Source: Companilactobacillus sp. (GTDB lineage: Bacteria > Bacillota > Bacilli > Lactobacillales > Lactobacillaceae). Taken from it: a stretch of 64,000 nucleotides of DNA. The stretch lies in the NCBI RefSeq assembly GCF_022484265.1, contig NZ_JAKVLR010000001.1, forward strand, positions 1,860,001 through 1,924,000, read 5' to 3'. The notes under the pieces are model-generated. The model worked only from the letters and a program-made list of their open reading frames with translations, was not told the DNA's origin and did no database searches. How positions within the stretch are numbered: the first letter of the stretch is position 1; every line of letters starts with the position of its first letter. Of this stretch, positions 42,331 through 50,841 are shown piece after piece. A program made the translations under genes and the position numbers.

Positions 42331-43173
42331 TTATTCGAAATCAAATTCATCTGGTTCTGGACCAACACGTAAATTTTGGTTTAAGTCATTTATTGCTTTG
42401 ATATCTTCTTTGTCTAAATTAAAATCAAAGACATTTGCATTGGCGGCCATTCTCTCAGGACGAACCGACTTAACTACTAGCATTACATCACGTTGAATGT
42501 CCCAACGTAAAATTACTTGTGCAACTGATTTGTTATACTTATCAGCAATTTTTTGCAAAGTTTCATTTTTTAAAATTTGACCTTGCATTAATGGAGACCA
42601 AGCTTGGATCTTAATGTCATTAGCTACAGCATATTTGCGTAACTCATCTTGGCTCATACGAGGATGTGATTCAACTTGGTTCAAGACAGGGGTAACAGAG
42701 GCGTCTTCAGCCAATTCTTTCAGGTGGTGGATCTCAAAGTTACTTACGCCAATTGCTTTGATTTTTCCGGCTTTATACAAGTCTTCTAATGCACGATATG
42801 ATTCTTTGAAAGAATTATCGCCAGGCCAGTGGATCAGATATAAATCTAGATAATCCAATTCTAATTTTTCTAGACTGTTGTTATATTGTTCGATTGTTTC
42901 ATCATAAGTTAGGTGATTATTCCAAACTTTTGAAGTAACAAACAAATCTTCACGGTTTAAACCTGTTTCAGCAAGTGCTTCTTTGATACCTTTTCCAGTA
43001 CCTGATTCGTTACCATAAATTTGTGCAGTATCAATCAAACGATAGCCAGCTTTAATTCCATCGGCAACGACTTTTGCTGTATCTTCATCAGGAATTTGGT
43101 AAACACCAAGTCCCAATCCTGGCATTCTTATGCCGTTATTTAATGTGATACGGTCATTTAATGAGTTGATCAT
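42331..43173 (-). CDS. Aldo/keto reductase (AKR5-like, 2,5-diketogluconate reductase type)
   Basis: The 280-residue TIM-barrel enzyme shows GYRLIDTAQIYGNESGTG, the catalytic tetrad region (Asp, Tyr in this block), LIHWPGDNSF, IGVSNFEIHHL, and the NADPH-binding block VVKSVRPERMAANANVFDF. It is the type annotated as 2,5-diketo-D-gluconate or methylglyoxal reductase. Its place downstream of glucose dehydrogenase and a glucose permease makes a gluconate-pathway substrate plausible, though not shown. Confidence 0.9.
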   Translation of the reverse strand: MINSLNDRITLNNGIRMPGLGLGVYQIPDEDTAKVVADGIKAGYRLIDTAQIYGNESGTGKGIKEALAETGLNREDLFVTSKVWNNHLTYDETIEQYNNSLEKLELDYLDLYLIHWPGDNSFKESYRALEDLYKAGKIKAIGVSNFEIHHLKELAEDASVTPVLNQVESHPRMSQDELRKYAVANDIKIQAWSPLMQGQILKNETLQKIADKYNKSVAQVILRWDIQRDVMLVVKSVRPERMAANANVFDFNLDKEDIKAINDLNQNLRVGPEPDEFDFE

Positions 43174-43197
43174 ATTTAACTTCTCCTATTATTTATC

Positions 43198-44049
43198 TTA
43201 TAAAAATACGGTTATTACGCTTCCAACAACGATAAGTATCAATCCCAGTAGCGTAAAAATTAATTCCTTATGTGTTTTGGACTCTTTTAGAATCAGCAAA
43301 CCACCTAATGTTGCTACAACAACGTTCAGTTGTGTCATGATAAAGGCGGTTACTACACCATTTGCTTGAGCTGCGAAAATGTACGCTAAAGCAGATATGC
43401 TAAAGGTTAATCCAATTACAACCAATTTCCAGCTGACGGTTGCTTTAAAAGCGCTTCGATTTGAAAATAATGTATAGACAGTGGCTCCAATAAATACTCC
43501 TAACATTTGTGGAAAGAAAATTGACAATCCAGATGCATTAACCATTTTTGGCAATGCACTGTAAATCCAATAACCAACACTAGTTAAAACTAAGATCATT
43601 AAACCTTTATAAAAGGTATCTTTAGATGTATTTTTTTCAGAGAATGAAGTTAGAACTGCTCCAATAATTAATAGTAGGATAGCAAAGGTGCCGCCAATTT
43701 TACTAATACTTGAAGCCCACTCTCCAAAAAAGATGATACTGATGATCGATGTTCCAATTAATTGCAAGCCGGTCGTAAGAGGCATAGTTTTTGATACACC
43801 AATCAATTTTAGGGCTTTATATTGTCCAACTTGACCAATCACCCAGAAAATGCCTGAGAGTAAACTAATTAGAAACACCTTTGTTGGAATTGCACTGGGT
43901 GACATCGTAAAGTTGATAATTAAGCCAACAATCAACGCTCCAATACCTGTTCCTAAAATTTGATTTGAAGGCTTCCCACCAATTTTTCCTAAAATTATCG
44001 GTTGAATTCCCCAACCTAAAGCCGGAATCAAAGCAATTAAAATATTCAT
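43198..44049 (-). CDS. glcU: GlcU-like glucose/ribose permease (GRP family)
   Basis: The 283-residue protein has about ten membrane helices, starting with ILIALIPALGWGIQPIILGKIGG, as in GRP (DMT superfamily) sugar permeases such as B. subtilis GlcU and L. sakei RbsU. It takes up glucose, or ribose, by proton symport without phosphorylation. In B. subtilis glcU is directly linked with gdh, as here (27-base gap), so the sugar reaches the dehydrogenase unphosphorylated. Confidence 0.88.
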   Translation of the reverse strand: MNILIALIPALGWGIQPIILGKIGGKPSNQILGTGIGALIVGLIINFTMSPSAIPTKVFLISLLSGIFWVIGQVGQYKALKLIGVSKTMPLTTGLQLIGTSIISIIFFGEWASSISKIGGTFAILLLIIGAVLTSFSEKNTSKDTFYKGLMILVLTSVGYWIYSALPKMVNASGLSIFFPQMLGVFIGATVYTLFSNRSAFKATVSWKLVVIGLTFSISALAYIFAAQANGVVTAFIMTQLNVVVATLGGLLILKESKTHKELIFTLLGLILIVVGSVITVFL

Positions 44050-44076
44050 TTCACACCTCTATTTATAGATAAATTA

Positions 44077-44862
44077 TTATCCTTGGCCACCTTGGAAAGC
44101 AGGATAAAGAGTCATTCCGCCATCAACGAATAATGTAATACCTGTAACATAGCTTGATTGGTCTGATGCTAACCAAGCAGCAGCTGATGCAACTTCGCTA
44201 GGATCACCAATTCTTTGCATTGGCACCATCTTAGTTGTGTTAGCCAATTGCTCTGGATCAGCAAATTTTTTTGCATTGATCGGAGTATTGATGGCACCAG
44301 GTCCAATACTATTTACACGCACATTTCTGGCAGCATATTCCATTGCAATTGTTTCAGTAAACAACTTAACTCCACCTTTTGAGGCTGCATAATGAGCAAA
44401 AGTTGGCCATGGAATTTGTTCGTGAACGGATGACATGTTAATAATATTGCCTTTTTTATTGTTCTTAACGAAGTAATTCAATGCAGCTTTTGAACCTAGA
44501 AAAACGCCAGTCAAATTAACGTTGATGACTTTTTCCCAATCTTGCAATGATAATTCATGAGTTTCATGCTGGTTTTCCATACCGGCATTATTTACCCAAA
44601 CGTCAACTGTTCCAAAGTTATCAACGGCTGCGTTGATCAATTTTTGAACGCCTTCTTCAGTTCCAATATTTGCTTGAACGGCTATACCTTGACCACCAGC
44701 TTTTTTAATTTCCTCTACAGCGGCTTCGGCACCATTAGCGTCAGAATTGTAATTAACAACGACGCTCATTTTTTCTTCACCGAAACGTTTTGAGATTGCA
44801 GTTCCAATTCCCTTTGAACCACCAGTGATAACAGCAACTTTATTGTTTAAGTCCTTATACAT
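44077..44862 (-). CDS. gdh: Glucose 1-dehydrogenase (SDR)
   Basis: The 261-residue protein is very close in pattern and length to Bacillus glucose 1-dehydrogenase: MYKDLNNKVAVITGGSKGIG at the start, NMSSVHEQIPWP with catalytic Ser, HYAASKGG (Tyr-x-x-x-Lys), NSIGPGAINTPINAKKFADP, and the C-terminal DGGMTLYPAFQGGQG. It oxidises glucose to gluconolactone with NAD(P)+. It is the first gene of the operon; a promoter-proximal GTACGCACT site suggests control by the HxlR protein. This pathway is unusual for a lactic acid bacterium. Confidence 0.92.
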   Translation of the reverse strand: MYKDLNNKVAVITGGSKGIGTAISKRFGEEKMSVVVNYNSDANGAEAAVEEIKKAGGQGIAVQANIGTEEGVQKLINAAVDNFGTVDVWVNNAGMENQHETHELSLQDWEKVINVNLTGVFLGSKAALNYFVKNNKKGNIINMSSVHEQIPWPTFAHYAASKGGVKLFTETIAMEYAARNVRVNSIGPGAINTPINAKKFADPEQLANTTKMVPMQRIGDPSEVASAAAWLASDQSSYVTGITLFVDGGMTLYPAFQGGQG

Positions 44863-44967
44863 GATTAAAATCTCCTTGTTATTTAATGATTTGTTTTTGT
44901 TTAACTAAAAGCATGTGGATAATATATATCCTTTTGTTTATAAAGAACAGTAGCCACTTTTTTGTTC

Positions 44968-45001
44968 GGTACGCACTAAAAAGTATGAATTGGGTCGTAC
45001 C
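44968..45001. promoter_or_regulatory. Candidate HxlR operator upstream of the gdh operon
   Basis: GGTACGCACTAAAAAGTATG (44968-44987) plus a distal CGTACC (44996-45001) gives an inverted repeat GGTACG...CGTACC. The block GTACGCACT and the AAAAGTATG half-site both recur between hxlR and the second VOC gene. The rest of the 349-base gap (44863-45211) holds the gdh promoter and the hxlR terminator. Confidence 0.5.
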
Positions 45002-45100
45002 AATGAATTAAATGGTTGAATTTTTTATTTTATTTTTTAAATTCAAAATCCTACATAGAATCAATCTATGAGTGCGTTAAGCAAAATACCGCAAGTAAAA

Positions 45101-45149
45101 AAACTGGGGTTCCTTGGATATGTTTGATCATCCAAGAAACCCCAGTTTA
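45101..45149 (-). terminator. Terminator of hxlR-type gene
   Basis: AAACTGGGGTTCCTTGGAT pairs with ATCCAAGAAACCCCAGTTT (one mismatch) around a 10-base loop. The minus strand continues TTTTTT. It isolates the HxlR gene from the gdh operon. Confidence 0.88.
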
Positions 45150-45211
45150 TATTTAATGTATAAATTATTGTATATATAGGAAAATGATTGTTACAACTTT
45201 TGAAAACTTAA

Positions 45212-45571
45212 TTAAATCTCTTTTTCTAACAGTTCGATATTTTTGCCTTCGCTTTCGAGGGTTTGAGCATGCATGGTTCCCCAATCGCATAGGTCAGTTA
45301 AAATAGTTCCCAACGTCTGTCCATAATCACTTAATGAATAAACCACTTTTAATGGAACTTGATTGTAAACTGTCCGATCCACGATGTTATCTTGCTGTAA
45401 TTCTTTTAATTCTTGATTTAGCATTTTTTGACTTATGTTAGGGATCAAATGCAATAGTTCACTAGGGCGTTTTTCACCGTGGCGTAAATTGCATAATATA
45501 ATAGGTTTCCACTTTCCACCAATAACATCCATGGTAACTTCAACGCCAATGTTATAAATTTTTTTCTCCAT
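45212..45571 (-). CDS. HxlR family winged-helix transcriptional regulator
   Basis: The 119-residue protein has the HxlR pattern: MDVIGGKWKPIILCNLRHGEKRPSELL, then ISQKMLNQELKELQQDNIVDR and the wing YNQVPLKVVYSLSDYG. HxlR-type dimers often sense reactive carbonyls or thiol oxidants through Cys; here one Cys lies in helix alpha 2 (ILCNLR) and one in LTDLCDWG. It is divergent from the VOC copy B gene and likely controls that gene and the gdh operon. Confidence 0.88.
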   Translation of the reverse strand: MEKKIYNIGVEVTMDVIGGKWKPIILCNLRHGEKRPSELLHLIPNISQKMLNQELKELQQDNIVDRTVYNQVPLKVVYSLSDYGQTLGTILTDLCDWGTMHAQTLESEGKNIELLEKEI

Positions 45572-45602
45572 GTTTCTCCCCTAAGCTGTTGATTTATTAC
45601 AA

Positions 45603-45641
45603 CGCATACTTTTAGTTTCCTACGTACGAAAAAGTGCGTAC
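45603..45641. promoter_or_regulatory. Candidate HxlR operators between hxlR and VOC copy B
   Basis: GTACGAAAAAGTGCGTAC (45624-45641) is an inverted repeat, and CGCATACTTTTAGTTT next to it (from 45603) matches the AAAAGTATG half-site before gdh when read on the minus strand. The shared core on one strand is GTACGCACT followed by an AT-rich stretch and GTA. Confidence 0.5.
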
Positions 45642-45741
45642 TCTTTAATTACAATTCAATATTGTATACTAAATTTGGATTAGGTTAAAGAAGGCTTGAT
45701 GTTGACCTAAATATAATAACGTAGGGTTGGAGGAACTAATT

Positions 45742-46215
45742 ATGGCAAAAGGATTTTCAGTAGTAAATCATGTAGGTATCACTGTTAAGAATTTGGATAA
45801 GGCTATCCCATTTTATGAGGCATTATTCGGTGTCAAAGTTTCTAACATCGATGAACTTGGTGGCAAGCGTATGGCTGCTGTTCAAGGCTTGGACGATACG
45901 TTGATTAAATACGCTAATGTCCATTTGGATAATATCAATATTGATATCTTGGAATACGATGAGCCTAAGTCAACTGAGGCAAAGTATTCAAATGAACAAG
46001 TAAGTGCAATGCACATGTGTTTTGAAGTAGATGACATTAAAGCAGCCGTTGCTCGTTTGAAAGAATTAGGAATTGAGCCAGAAGGCGAACCAATGTTTTT
46101 TGAAGAAGCTGATGGTTTGAAGTCAGGCTTTGGAACAGGCGTTGTATACTTCAAAGACCCAGATGGCGCTCACTTGGAATTGATTGAACCAAAAGGTCCA
46201 TTCCAACGAGGATAA
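45742..46215 (+). CDS. VOC-superfamily metalloenzyme, copy B
   Basis: ATG 45742 follows GGAGGA by 7 bases. The 157-residue protein differs from copy A (41825-42298, opposite strand) only at residues 2, 36 and two near 79-81. The DNA is also nearly identical, with scattered synonymous changes. It is monocistronic and divergent from the HxlR gene, with its own terminator. A duplicated glyoxalase-like gene under a stress-type regulator suggests dosage of a detoxifying step. Confidence 0.9.
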   Translation: MAKGFSVVNHVGITVKNLDKAIPFYEALFGVKVSNIDELGGKRMAAVQGLDDTLIKYANVHLDNINIDILEYDEPKSTEAKYSNEQVSAMHMCFEVDDIKAAVARLKELGIEPEGEPMFFEEADGLKSGFGTGVVYFKDPDGAHLELIEPKGPFQRG

Positions 46216-46238
46216 TAATTAATAGAAAAAAGTCAAAC

Positions 46239-46274
46239 GTGTTGGTGGATTAAGTCTACTAACACTTTTTTTCT
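46239..46274 (+). terminator. Terminator of VOC copy B
   Basis: GTGTTGGTGGA pairs with TCTACTAACAC around a short loop, followed by TTTTTTT. Confidence 0.85.
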
Positions 46275-46333
46275 GCAATCCCTTCTTTTGATACGTTAAA
46301 CTAGAATCAATGAATAACAACGGGGGTCATCAA

Positions 46334-47911
46334 ATGGACTACGAAACCGAAGTAAAAACTGCCTGGGAAAAATTTTCTAAGAGTAATGAGATTCAAAGCT
46401 TACACAATTATCCTAAGCCAATGGTCAAAGAAATTGTTTTTGCATTCGCAGAATTGATTGGTTCCGCTGGATTTAAAACATTAAAATCGTGGAACGAGGA
46501 TATATTGCTTGATGCTCTAACATCGCTTTTGGAAGAGGCGGAAAAAGATGATAGTCCGGATTCTACAGAAGCTATGCTTTATTTCTATTTTATTATTCGG
46601 GCATTTCTGAATTTTGCTGCCTGGGATGGAGATTTAAGCTTATCTTCTGACGACTTAAAGACGTTAATTTACGAATTTGAAGAGGGCACCGGTTTAGCTG
46701 GGCCTCCAATTCCGTACATTAAGCATGAAATGCCTGAACCTGAAATGCCGTTTGAAGATCCTAATCTCCCGCAATGGCAAGAACACACTTATCGAGACAT
46801 CATGTCCTACACACAAGCTTGGGTAGACTCCTACGTAGAAAGTCCAGCTTGGAAAAAGCGAACTAAGGGTGCTACTGAGTTCATTTTATCGACTTCACTC
46901 TCACTTCTAACTGAAGCTGCCTACGGTGCCTTTAGAAAGACTCCTAAATCTTGGACGAAAAAAGCAATTACTAGCATCATGGCGAATGAATTCGTTGCTA
47001 AATTAAGCCTCGATGATGACGAATTTAAACTAATTGTTCCGGCAATATCTGGATTATTGGACTATGTTTCTGACAATGGCTGGTTGAATAAAACGCGTTC
47101 CGAAAACTTCAAACGCTACTTAGCAGCTGGGGAACCAGAGATGCTCAAGTTGGCTAAAAATCCTGAAAATTATGGGCCGGCCAAACTTGTAGGTCGTGAG
47201 CTGATCAAAAATGGAATCGATCTCTCCGATAAAAAAGCGGTTGATGATTTTATCCAAGAAATAAACGCGAACGGTGGAATCGACAGTTTATTGGGAGATG
47301 CCAACCCGTTTGATGACGATGAATTCGATGATGATTTTGATGCAGGTCCAATTAACTTTTTAAATGACGAAGAAGATGAAAATCAGGGATTAGAAGGAGT
47401 CATAAATGATCCTCAAAAATTAGGTGCCGTTGCCGAACTTTATGATGTTGATAAAGAAAAACATTATTTAGATGAACCACGTATTGATGAGAATGGTTCG
47501 TTAAGGTGGAGCCAAAGCGTTGCTGAAAACACTCATAATTTAGGAGTTCAATATGGATTGTCTCTATGGCTTCAAAGAGACAAATACCATTTCAGCGACA
47601 AGTTTGATGCACCGGATGTTACTCGAACTATTTCTGAAGTTGTCGACGTCTTATATGCACAGACTTTAGAAACTCCGGATATTTGGAGTGTTTCTAATAT
47701 TGAACATTTCGGAGCCTGGGTCAGAAAAAATCAGTCACCAGAAGATGCTCAACTGATAAGCAATATGCTAAAAATGATCGGAGATAACGGTACGTATACT
47801 ACTAAGAAAGCTAACGATTTGATTGCAGCATTCAAAGGTAAAGTAGTCTCGCTTGATCGAGTTAGAAAATCAAAAGGTAAGCTACGTAAGAAGAAAAAGA
47901 GAAAGAAGTAA
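46334..47911 (+). CDS. Unknown helical protein built of about three repeats
   Basis: ATG 46334 follows CGGGGG by 8 bases. The 525-residue soluble protein has an acidic linker (DDDEFDDDFD, near residue 330) and a strongly basic tail KGKLRKKKKRKK. Three similar all-helical units of about 90 residues occur: from YPKPMVKEIVFAF, from ATEFILSTSLSLLTEAA, and from VTRTISEVVDVLYAQTL. Each has a W-x-x-x-x/T-P-x-x-W motif and a later L-x-x-Y/F-x-x-x-x-G stretch. The basic tail suggests nucleic acid or membrane binding. I recognise no family. Confidence 0.75.
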   Translation: MDYETEVKTAWEKFSKSNEIQSLHNYPKPMVKEIVFAFAELIGSAGFKTLKSWNEDILLDALTSLLEEAEKDDSPDSTEAMLYFYFIIRAFLNFAAWDGDLSLSSDDLKTLIYEFEEGTGLAGPPIPYIKHEMPEPEMPFEDPNLPQWQEHTYRDIMSYTQAWVDSYVESPAWKKRTKGATEFILSTSLSLLTEAAYGAFRKTPKSWTKKAITSIMANEFVAKLSLDDDEFKLIVPAISGLLDYVSDNGWLNKTRSENFKRYLAAGEPEMLKLAKNPENYGPAKLVGRELIKNGIDLSDKKAVDDFIQEINANGGIDSLLGDANPFDDDEFDDDFDAGPINFLNDEEDENQGLEGVINDPQKLGAVAELYDVDKEKHYLDEPRIDENGSLRWSQSVAENTHNLGVQYGLSLWLQRDKYHFSDKFDAPDVTRTISEVVDVLYAQTLETPDIWSVSNIEHFGAWVRKNQSPEDAQLISNMLKMIGDNGTYTTKKANDLIAAFKGKVVSLDRVRKSKGKLRKKKKRKK

Positions 47912-47915
47912 AATA

Positions 47916-47955
47916 AGGTGTCTCACATGTCGGTTGATATGCGAGACACCTTTTT
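47916..47955 (+). terminator. Terminator of the repeat-protein gene
   Basis: AAGGTGTCTC and GAGACACCTT form a perfect 10-bp stem, followed by TTTT. Confidence 0.85.
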
Positions 47956-48002
47956 ACATTAATAAATTGTGCATTAGTTGGTTTAAAAATGATTATAAGC
48001 AG

Positions 48003-48800
48003 TCATTCAGCAAGCTCTTCTACAAAATCATTTCTTTCAGAAAAAGGAATAGGAGTGATATTTTCGGAATTAAACAAATTAATTATTTTTGAATCAATAT
48101 CATCTTTTGAATCATTGATAATGATGTAGAAATTCGTTGTATTTTTAAGTACAGGCTTAGTCAGCCTTACATCGGTTGCTAGTGCTTTTGCATAATATTC
48201 ATTTCTAGGAGAATTCATTACTTTGATCAATTTATCTGGTATGTCTTTTCTTCTTAGACCGGCGATTGAGAAATCGAATTTATGAGTCATTCCGGATGTA
48301 CCAACAAAATTGGGATCTTCAAATGTACGTATGTTATTTTCTTCGAAAAATCGCTCGACATCAGATTTGAAGATTTCACCAACAGTATTAGAAGATAAAA
48401 CAAACATATCATTTACAAACAACATCGCCTGAATAAGTAAATTTTGTGACTGTGCAAAGTCTTCAATGTTTTTGTTTATAACAAAAAGCTCGTTGTTTTC
48501 TTCATTAAGTTGAACGGAATATGAGTTTATTTGTGATTTGAGAATTGCTTTCCTTTTTTTGGACCTGGAGATATAAATCCCGTCAGTTTCTAAATCATCA
48601 AGGATATAACCACCGTCGGTAATAATATATTGGTCGCCAATTTTTTTGGCGTAAATGATTAGTGAGTCATTGTGTCGATCGAAAAAAGGGGTATCAACCC
48701 TGAGATAAGACGAATCATCAATATCATTGACTGAAAAAGATTTTGAGTAGAAATCTTTGATGTTTTGTTCTAACTTTGTTATTTCCAAATTATTGCCCAT
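48003..48800 (-). CDS. DUF1828/DUF1829 protein
   Basis: The 265-residue soluble protein has the DUF1828 N-terminal pattern RVDTPFFDRHNDSLIIYAKK followed by YIITDGGYILDDL, and a C-terminal DUF1829-like half (TFEDPNFVGTSGMTHKFDFS). The combination is often found in mobile and defence regions and in phages, with no proven activity. It stands alone, opposite in direction to its neighbours, and is AT-rich. GGAGG precedes ATG 48800 by about 8 bases. Confidence 0.82.
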   Translation of the reverse strand: MGNNLEITKLEQNIKDFYSKSFSVNDIDDSSYLRVDTPFFDRHNDSLIIYAKKIGDQYIITDGGYILDDLETDGIYISRSKKRKAILKSQINSYSVQLNEENNELFVINKNIEDFAQSQNLLIQAMLFVNDMFVLSSNTVGEIFKSDVERFFEENNIRTFEDPNFVGTSGMTHKFDFSIAGLRRKDIPDKLIKVMNSPRNEYYAKALATDVRLTKPVLKNTTNFYIIINDSKDDIDSKIINLFNSENITPIPFSERNDFVEELAE

Positions 48801-48960
48801 CGCTGATACCTCCTTTTATTCATTCGGCTTCCTTACGTAATTATATTGGCAGAGATAGCTTAATTCAAATATAAATTCAATTCATATTTATAGGAATATA
48901 CACATCAAATTAATTCATGAAAAAATAGATTTGATATTTATTTATTTTTATAGGGGAATT

Positions 48961-49788
48961 CTAAGACATCTGCACTCGCAACTCACAAATAAAATCATTC
49001 TCTCCTCGGTATCCATAACGGTCGACGGAAGAAATTTCGTATACCGTACCGATGTTATTTGGATGTTTTTGAGTGAATTCTTGTTTTAGCTTTTGATAGT
49101 AATTTAAGTATTTTTTCCGACTCCAATAAAACGCAATACACAAGTAGTCGCCATCTGGGATCGATTCTAGATGGCTTTTTAGTTCGGAAATATCAGTGGT
49201 AAAAACTTGCGTGAGTATTTGCGTGTAATGTATCTCATTTAAGTTCTGATAATTTTTTAAAGGATAGCTGAATCCGTATTGCAGGTTGCCAATCGTCCCG
49301 TTTTTAATCAACAATTCATCCAATTCACTCATCTCTTTATCGGGATAATCCATGGGCGTAATTGTCTGCTGAGCAGGAATTTGAATGATCGATTGTTGCT
49401 CGATATGCCGTTGATAAACCTTTCCTAAGGGATGCTTCTGAATTTCATTCAAATCAGATAATTGTTCGATTTGACCGTTGATCAGTTGCTGACTACGTTG
49501 AAGTCGGCGAATCTGATCATCAATTTCAAGAGATTGCTGATGTAAAAAGTTAGCTAGGTCGTTGCCGGTCAAATCTAGCGACTTTCTGATTTCTTCAATC
49601 GATAACCCAGAGTACTGAAGATACTTAATGATATTGATTTGGAATACTTGACTGATTAAATAATAGCGATAGTTATTTTCGGGATTACGAGCGGCTGGTT
49701 TGATTAAATTTATCTTGTCATAATAACGCAGCGTTTGAATTGAAACGTTACAAATTTTGGCCATTTCGCCGATAGAAATATTTTTCAT
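48961..49788 (-). CDS. MerR family transcriptional regulator with effector domain
   Basis: Start 49788 (AAGGAGG 5 bases upstream) is chosen over the adjacent Met. The 275-residue protein has a MerR winged helix (SIGEMAKICNVSIQTLRYYD, ending in the LIKP/NNYRYY wing), a dimerisation coiled coil (about 80-120), and a C-terminal GyrI-like domain (YPLKNYQ... to ICELRVQMS) for a ligand. It is divergent from an arginase-like gene whose promoter has the 19-bp spacer that MerR proteins act on. Confidence 0.88.
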   Translation of the reverse strand: MKNISIGEMAKICNVSIQTLRYYDKINLIKPAARNPENNYRYYLISQVFQINIIKYLQYSGLSIEEIRKSLDLTGNDLANFLHQQSLEIDDQIRRLQRSQQLINGQIEQLSDLNEIQKHPLGKVYQRHIEQQSIIQIPAQQTITPMDYPDKEMSELDELLIKNGTIGNLQYGFSYPLKNYQNLNEIHYTQILTQVFTTDISELKSHLESIPDGDYLCIAFYWSRKKYLNYYQKLKQEFTQKHPNNIGTVYEISSVDRYGYRGENDFICELRVQMS

Positions 49789-49798
49789 CATATCCTCC

Positions 49799-49829
49799 TT
49801 GACCCTATTGTTAGTATAGACTTTATGAT
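49799..49829 (+). promoter_or_regulatory. MerR-type promoter with 19-bp spacer
   Basis: TTGACC (49799-49804), a 19-base spacer holding CTAT...ATAG half-sites, and TATGAT (49824-49829). A spacer of 19 rather than 17 is the hallmark of promoters that MerR proteins activate by untwisting DNA. Confidence 0.6.
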
Positions 49830-49861
49830 TATTTCAATAAATAAATATCGAGGTAATGATT

Positions 49862-50722
49862 ATGACAAAAACAATTAGAATAATGATTCCCGACTGGCAA
49901 TCAGGCGATAATCCAGTTTATTTCTTTGGAGCCCAATTATTAAATTGGTTAGCTCCTGAAAATCCTGATCAAAAGCTGATCAAAGTTCCAGTTGCTGCAC
50001 CGAAAAAGAATCAGGAACACTTGGAAAAAGAAAATGGCGTTGCTGCTCAATCTACTGTCATTGATAATGTTAAAAAAGCTCAACAAGCAATCGATACTGA
50101 ATTGCCAGACAAAATTATTACGCTGGGTGGAAATTGCATGGTCTCACAAGCACCGTTTTCATATTTGCACGACAAGTATGGCGACGATTTGGGCGTGATT
50201 TGGATCGATGCTCATCCTGATATTTCCAATCCTCAAATTTTTCCAAATGAACATGCCATGGTTTTGGCGAACTTGATGGGCAAGGGCGATCCCGCAGTGT
50301 CTAAGATAGTAAAAAATTCAATTTCCAGTGATTCAATTTTGTATGTTGGCTTACAAGAACCTACAGATGATGAGAAGAAATTGCTGCCCGAATTGGGATT
50401 AAAGTATCAAGTTGAGGACAACAATCAGGTCGATATTCAAAAAATTCAAGCGTGGATCAATCAACATCATTTTTCAAAGATTGCAATTCACTTTGACATC
50501 GATGTCCTAGATAGAAATCTCTTTTTTGACCAATACTTTGATGAACCAGGTGTCACAGACTATGAAGTGTCCGGCGGAAAGCTTGATCCAGACAAGGCAA
50601 TTACAATTCTCAATCAACTTGGATCTGACAATGATTTAGTGGGATTGACGATTGCCGAATATTTGCCATGGAGTGCTTTGAAATTACGCAAATTAATGGA
50701 GAACATCTCTATATTTAATTAA
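49862..50722 (+). CDS. Arginase/agmatinase/formimidoylglutamase family hydrolase
   Basis: GAGG lies 8 bases before ATG 49862. The 286-residue protein has the Mn-binding blocks of the ureohydrolase family: GGNCMV, WIDAHPDISNP, and HFDIDVLDRN (Asp-x-Asp). The canonical GGDHS is replaced by GGNCM, so a His/Asp ligand may be lost or shifted. B. subtilis has similar arginase-like proteins of unknown substrate. The MerR regulator next door is probably the activator. Substrate unknown; not part of an arginine pathway here. Confidence 0.85.
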   Translation: MTKTIRIMIPDWQSGDNPVYFFGAQLLNWLAPENPDQKLIKVPVAAPKKNQEHLEKENGVAAQSTVIDNVKKAQQAIDTELPDKIITLGGNCMVSQAPFSYLHDKYGDDLGVIWIDAHPDISNPQIFPNEHAMVLANLMGKGDPAVSKIVKNSISSDSILYVGLQEPTDDEKKLLPELGLKYQVEDNNQVDIQKIQAWINQHHFSKIAIHFDIDVLDRNLFFDQYFDEPGVTDYEVSGGKLDPDKAITILNQLGSDNDLVGLTIAEYLPWSALKLRKLMENISIFN

Positions 50723-50841
50723 ATTGTTGAATCATTTTGATGAACGCCTTTTTATATAAATATATTTATATTGTGAACTGAAAACTTTTGGCATAAACTT
50801 TAACTGTAGCAATTCAAAATACTGAGGGGACAGTTAATAGT

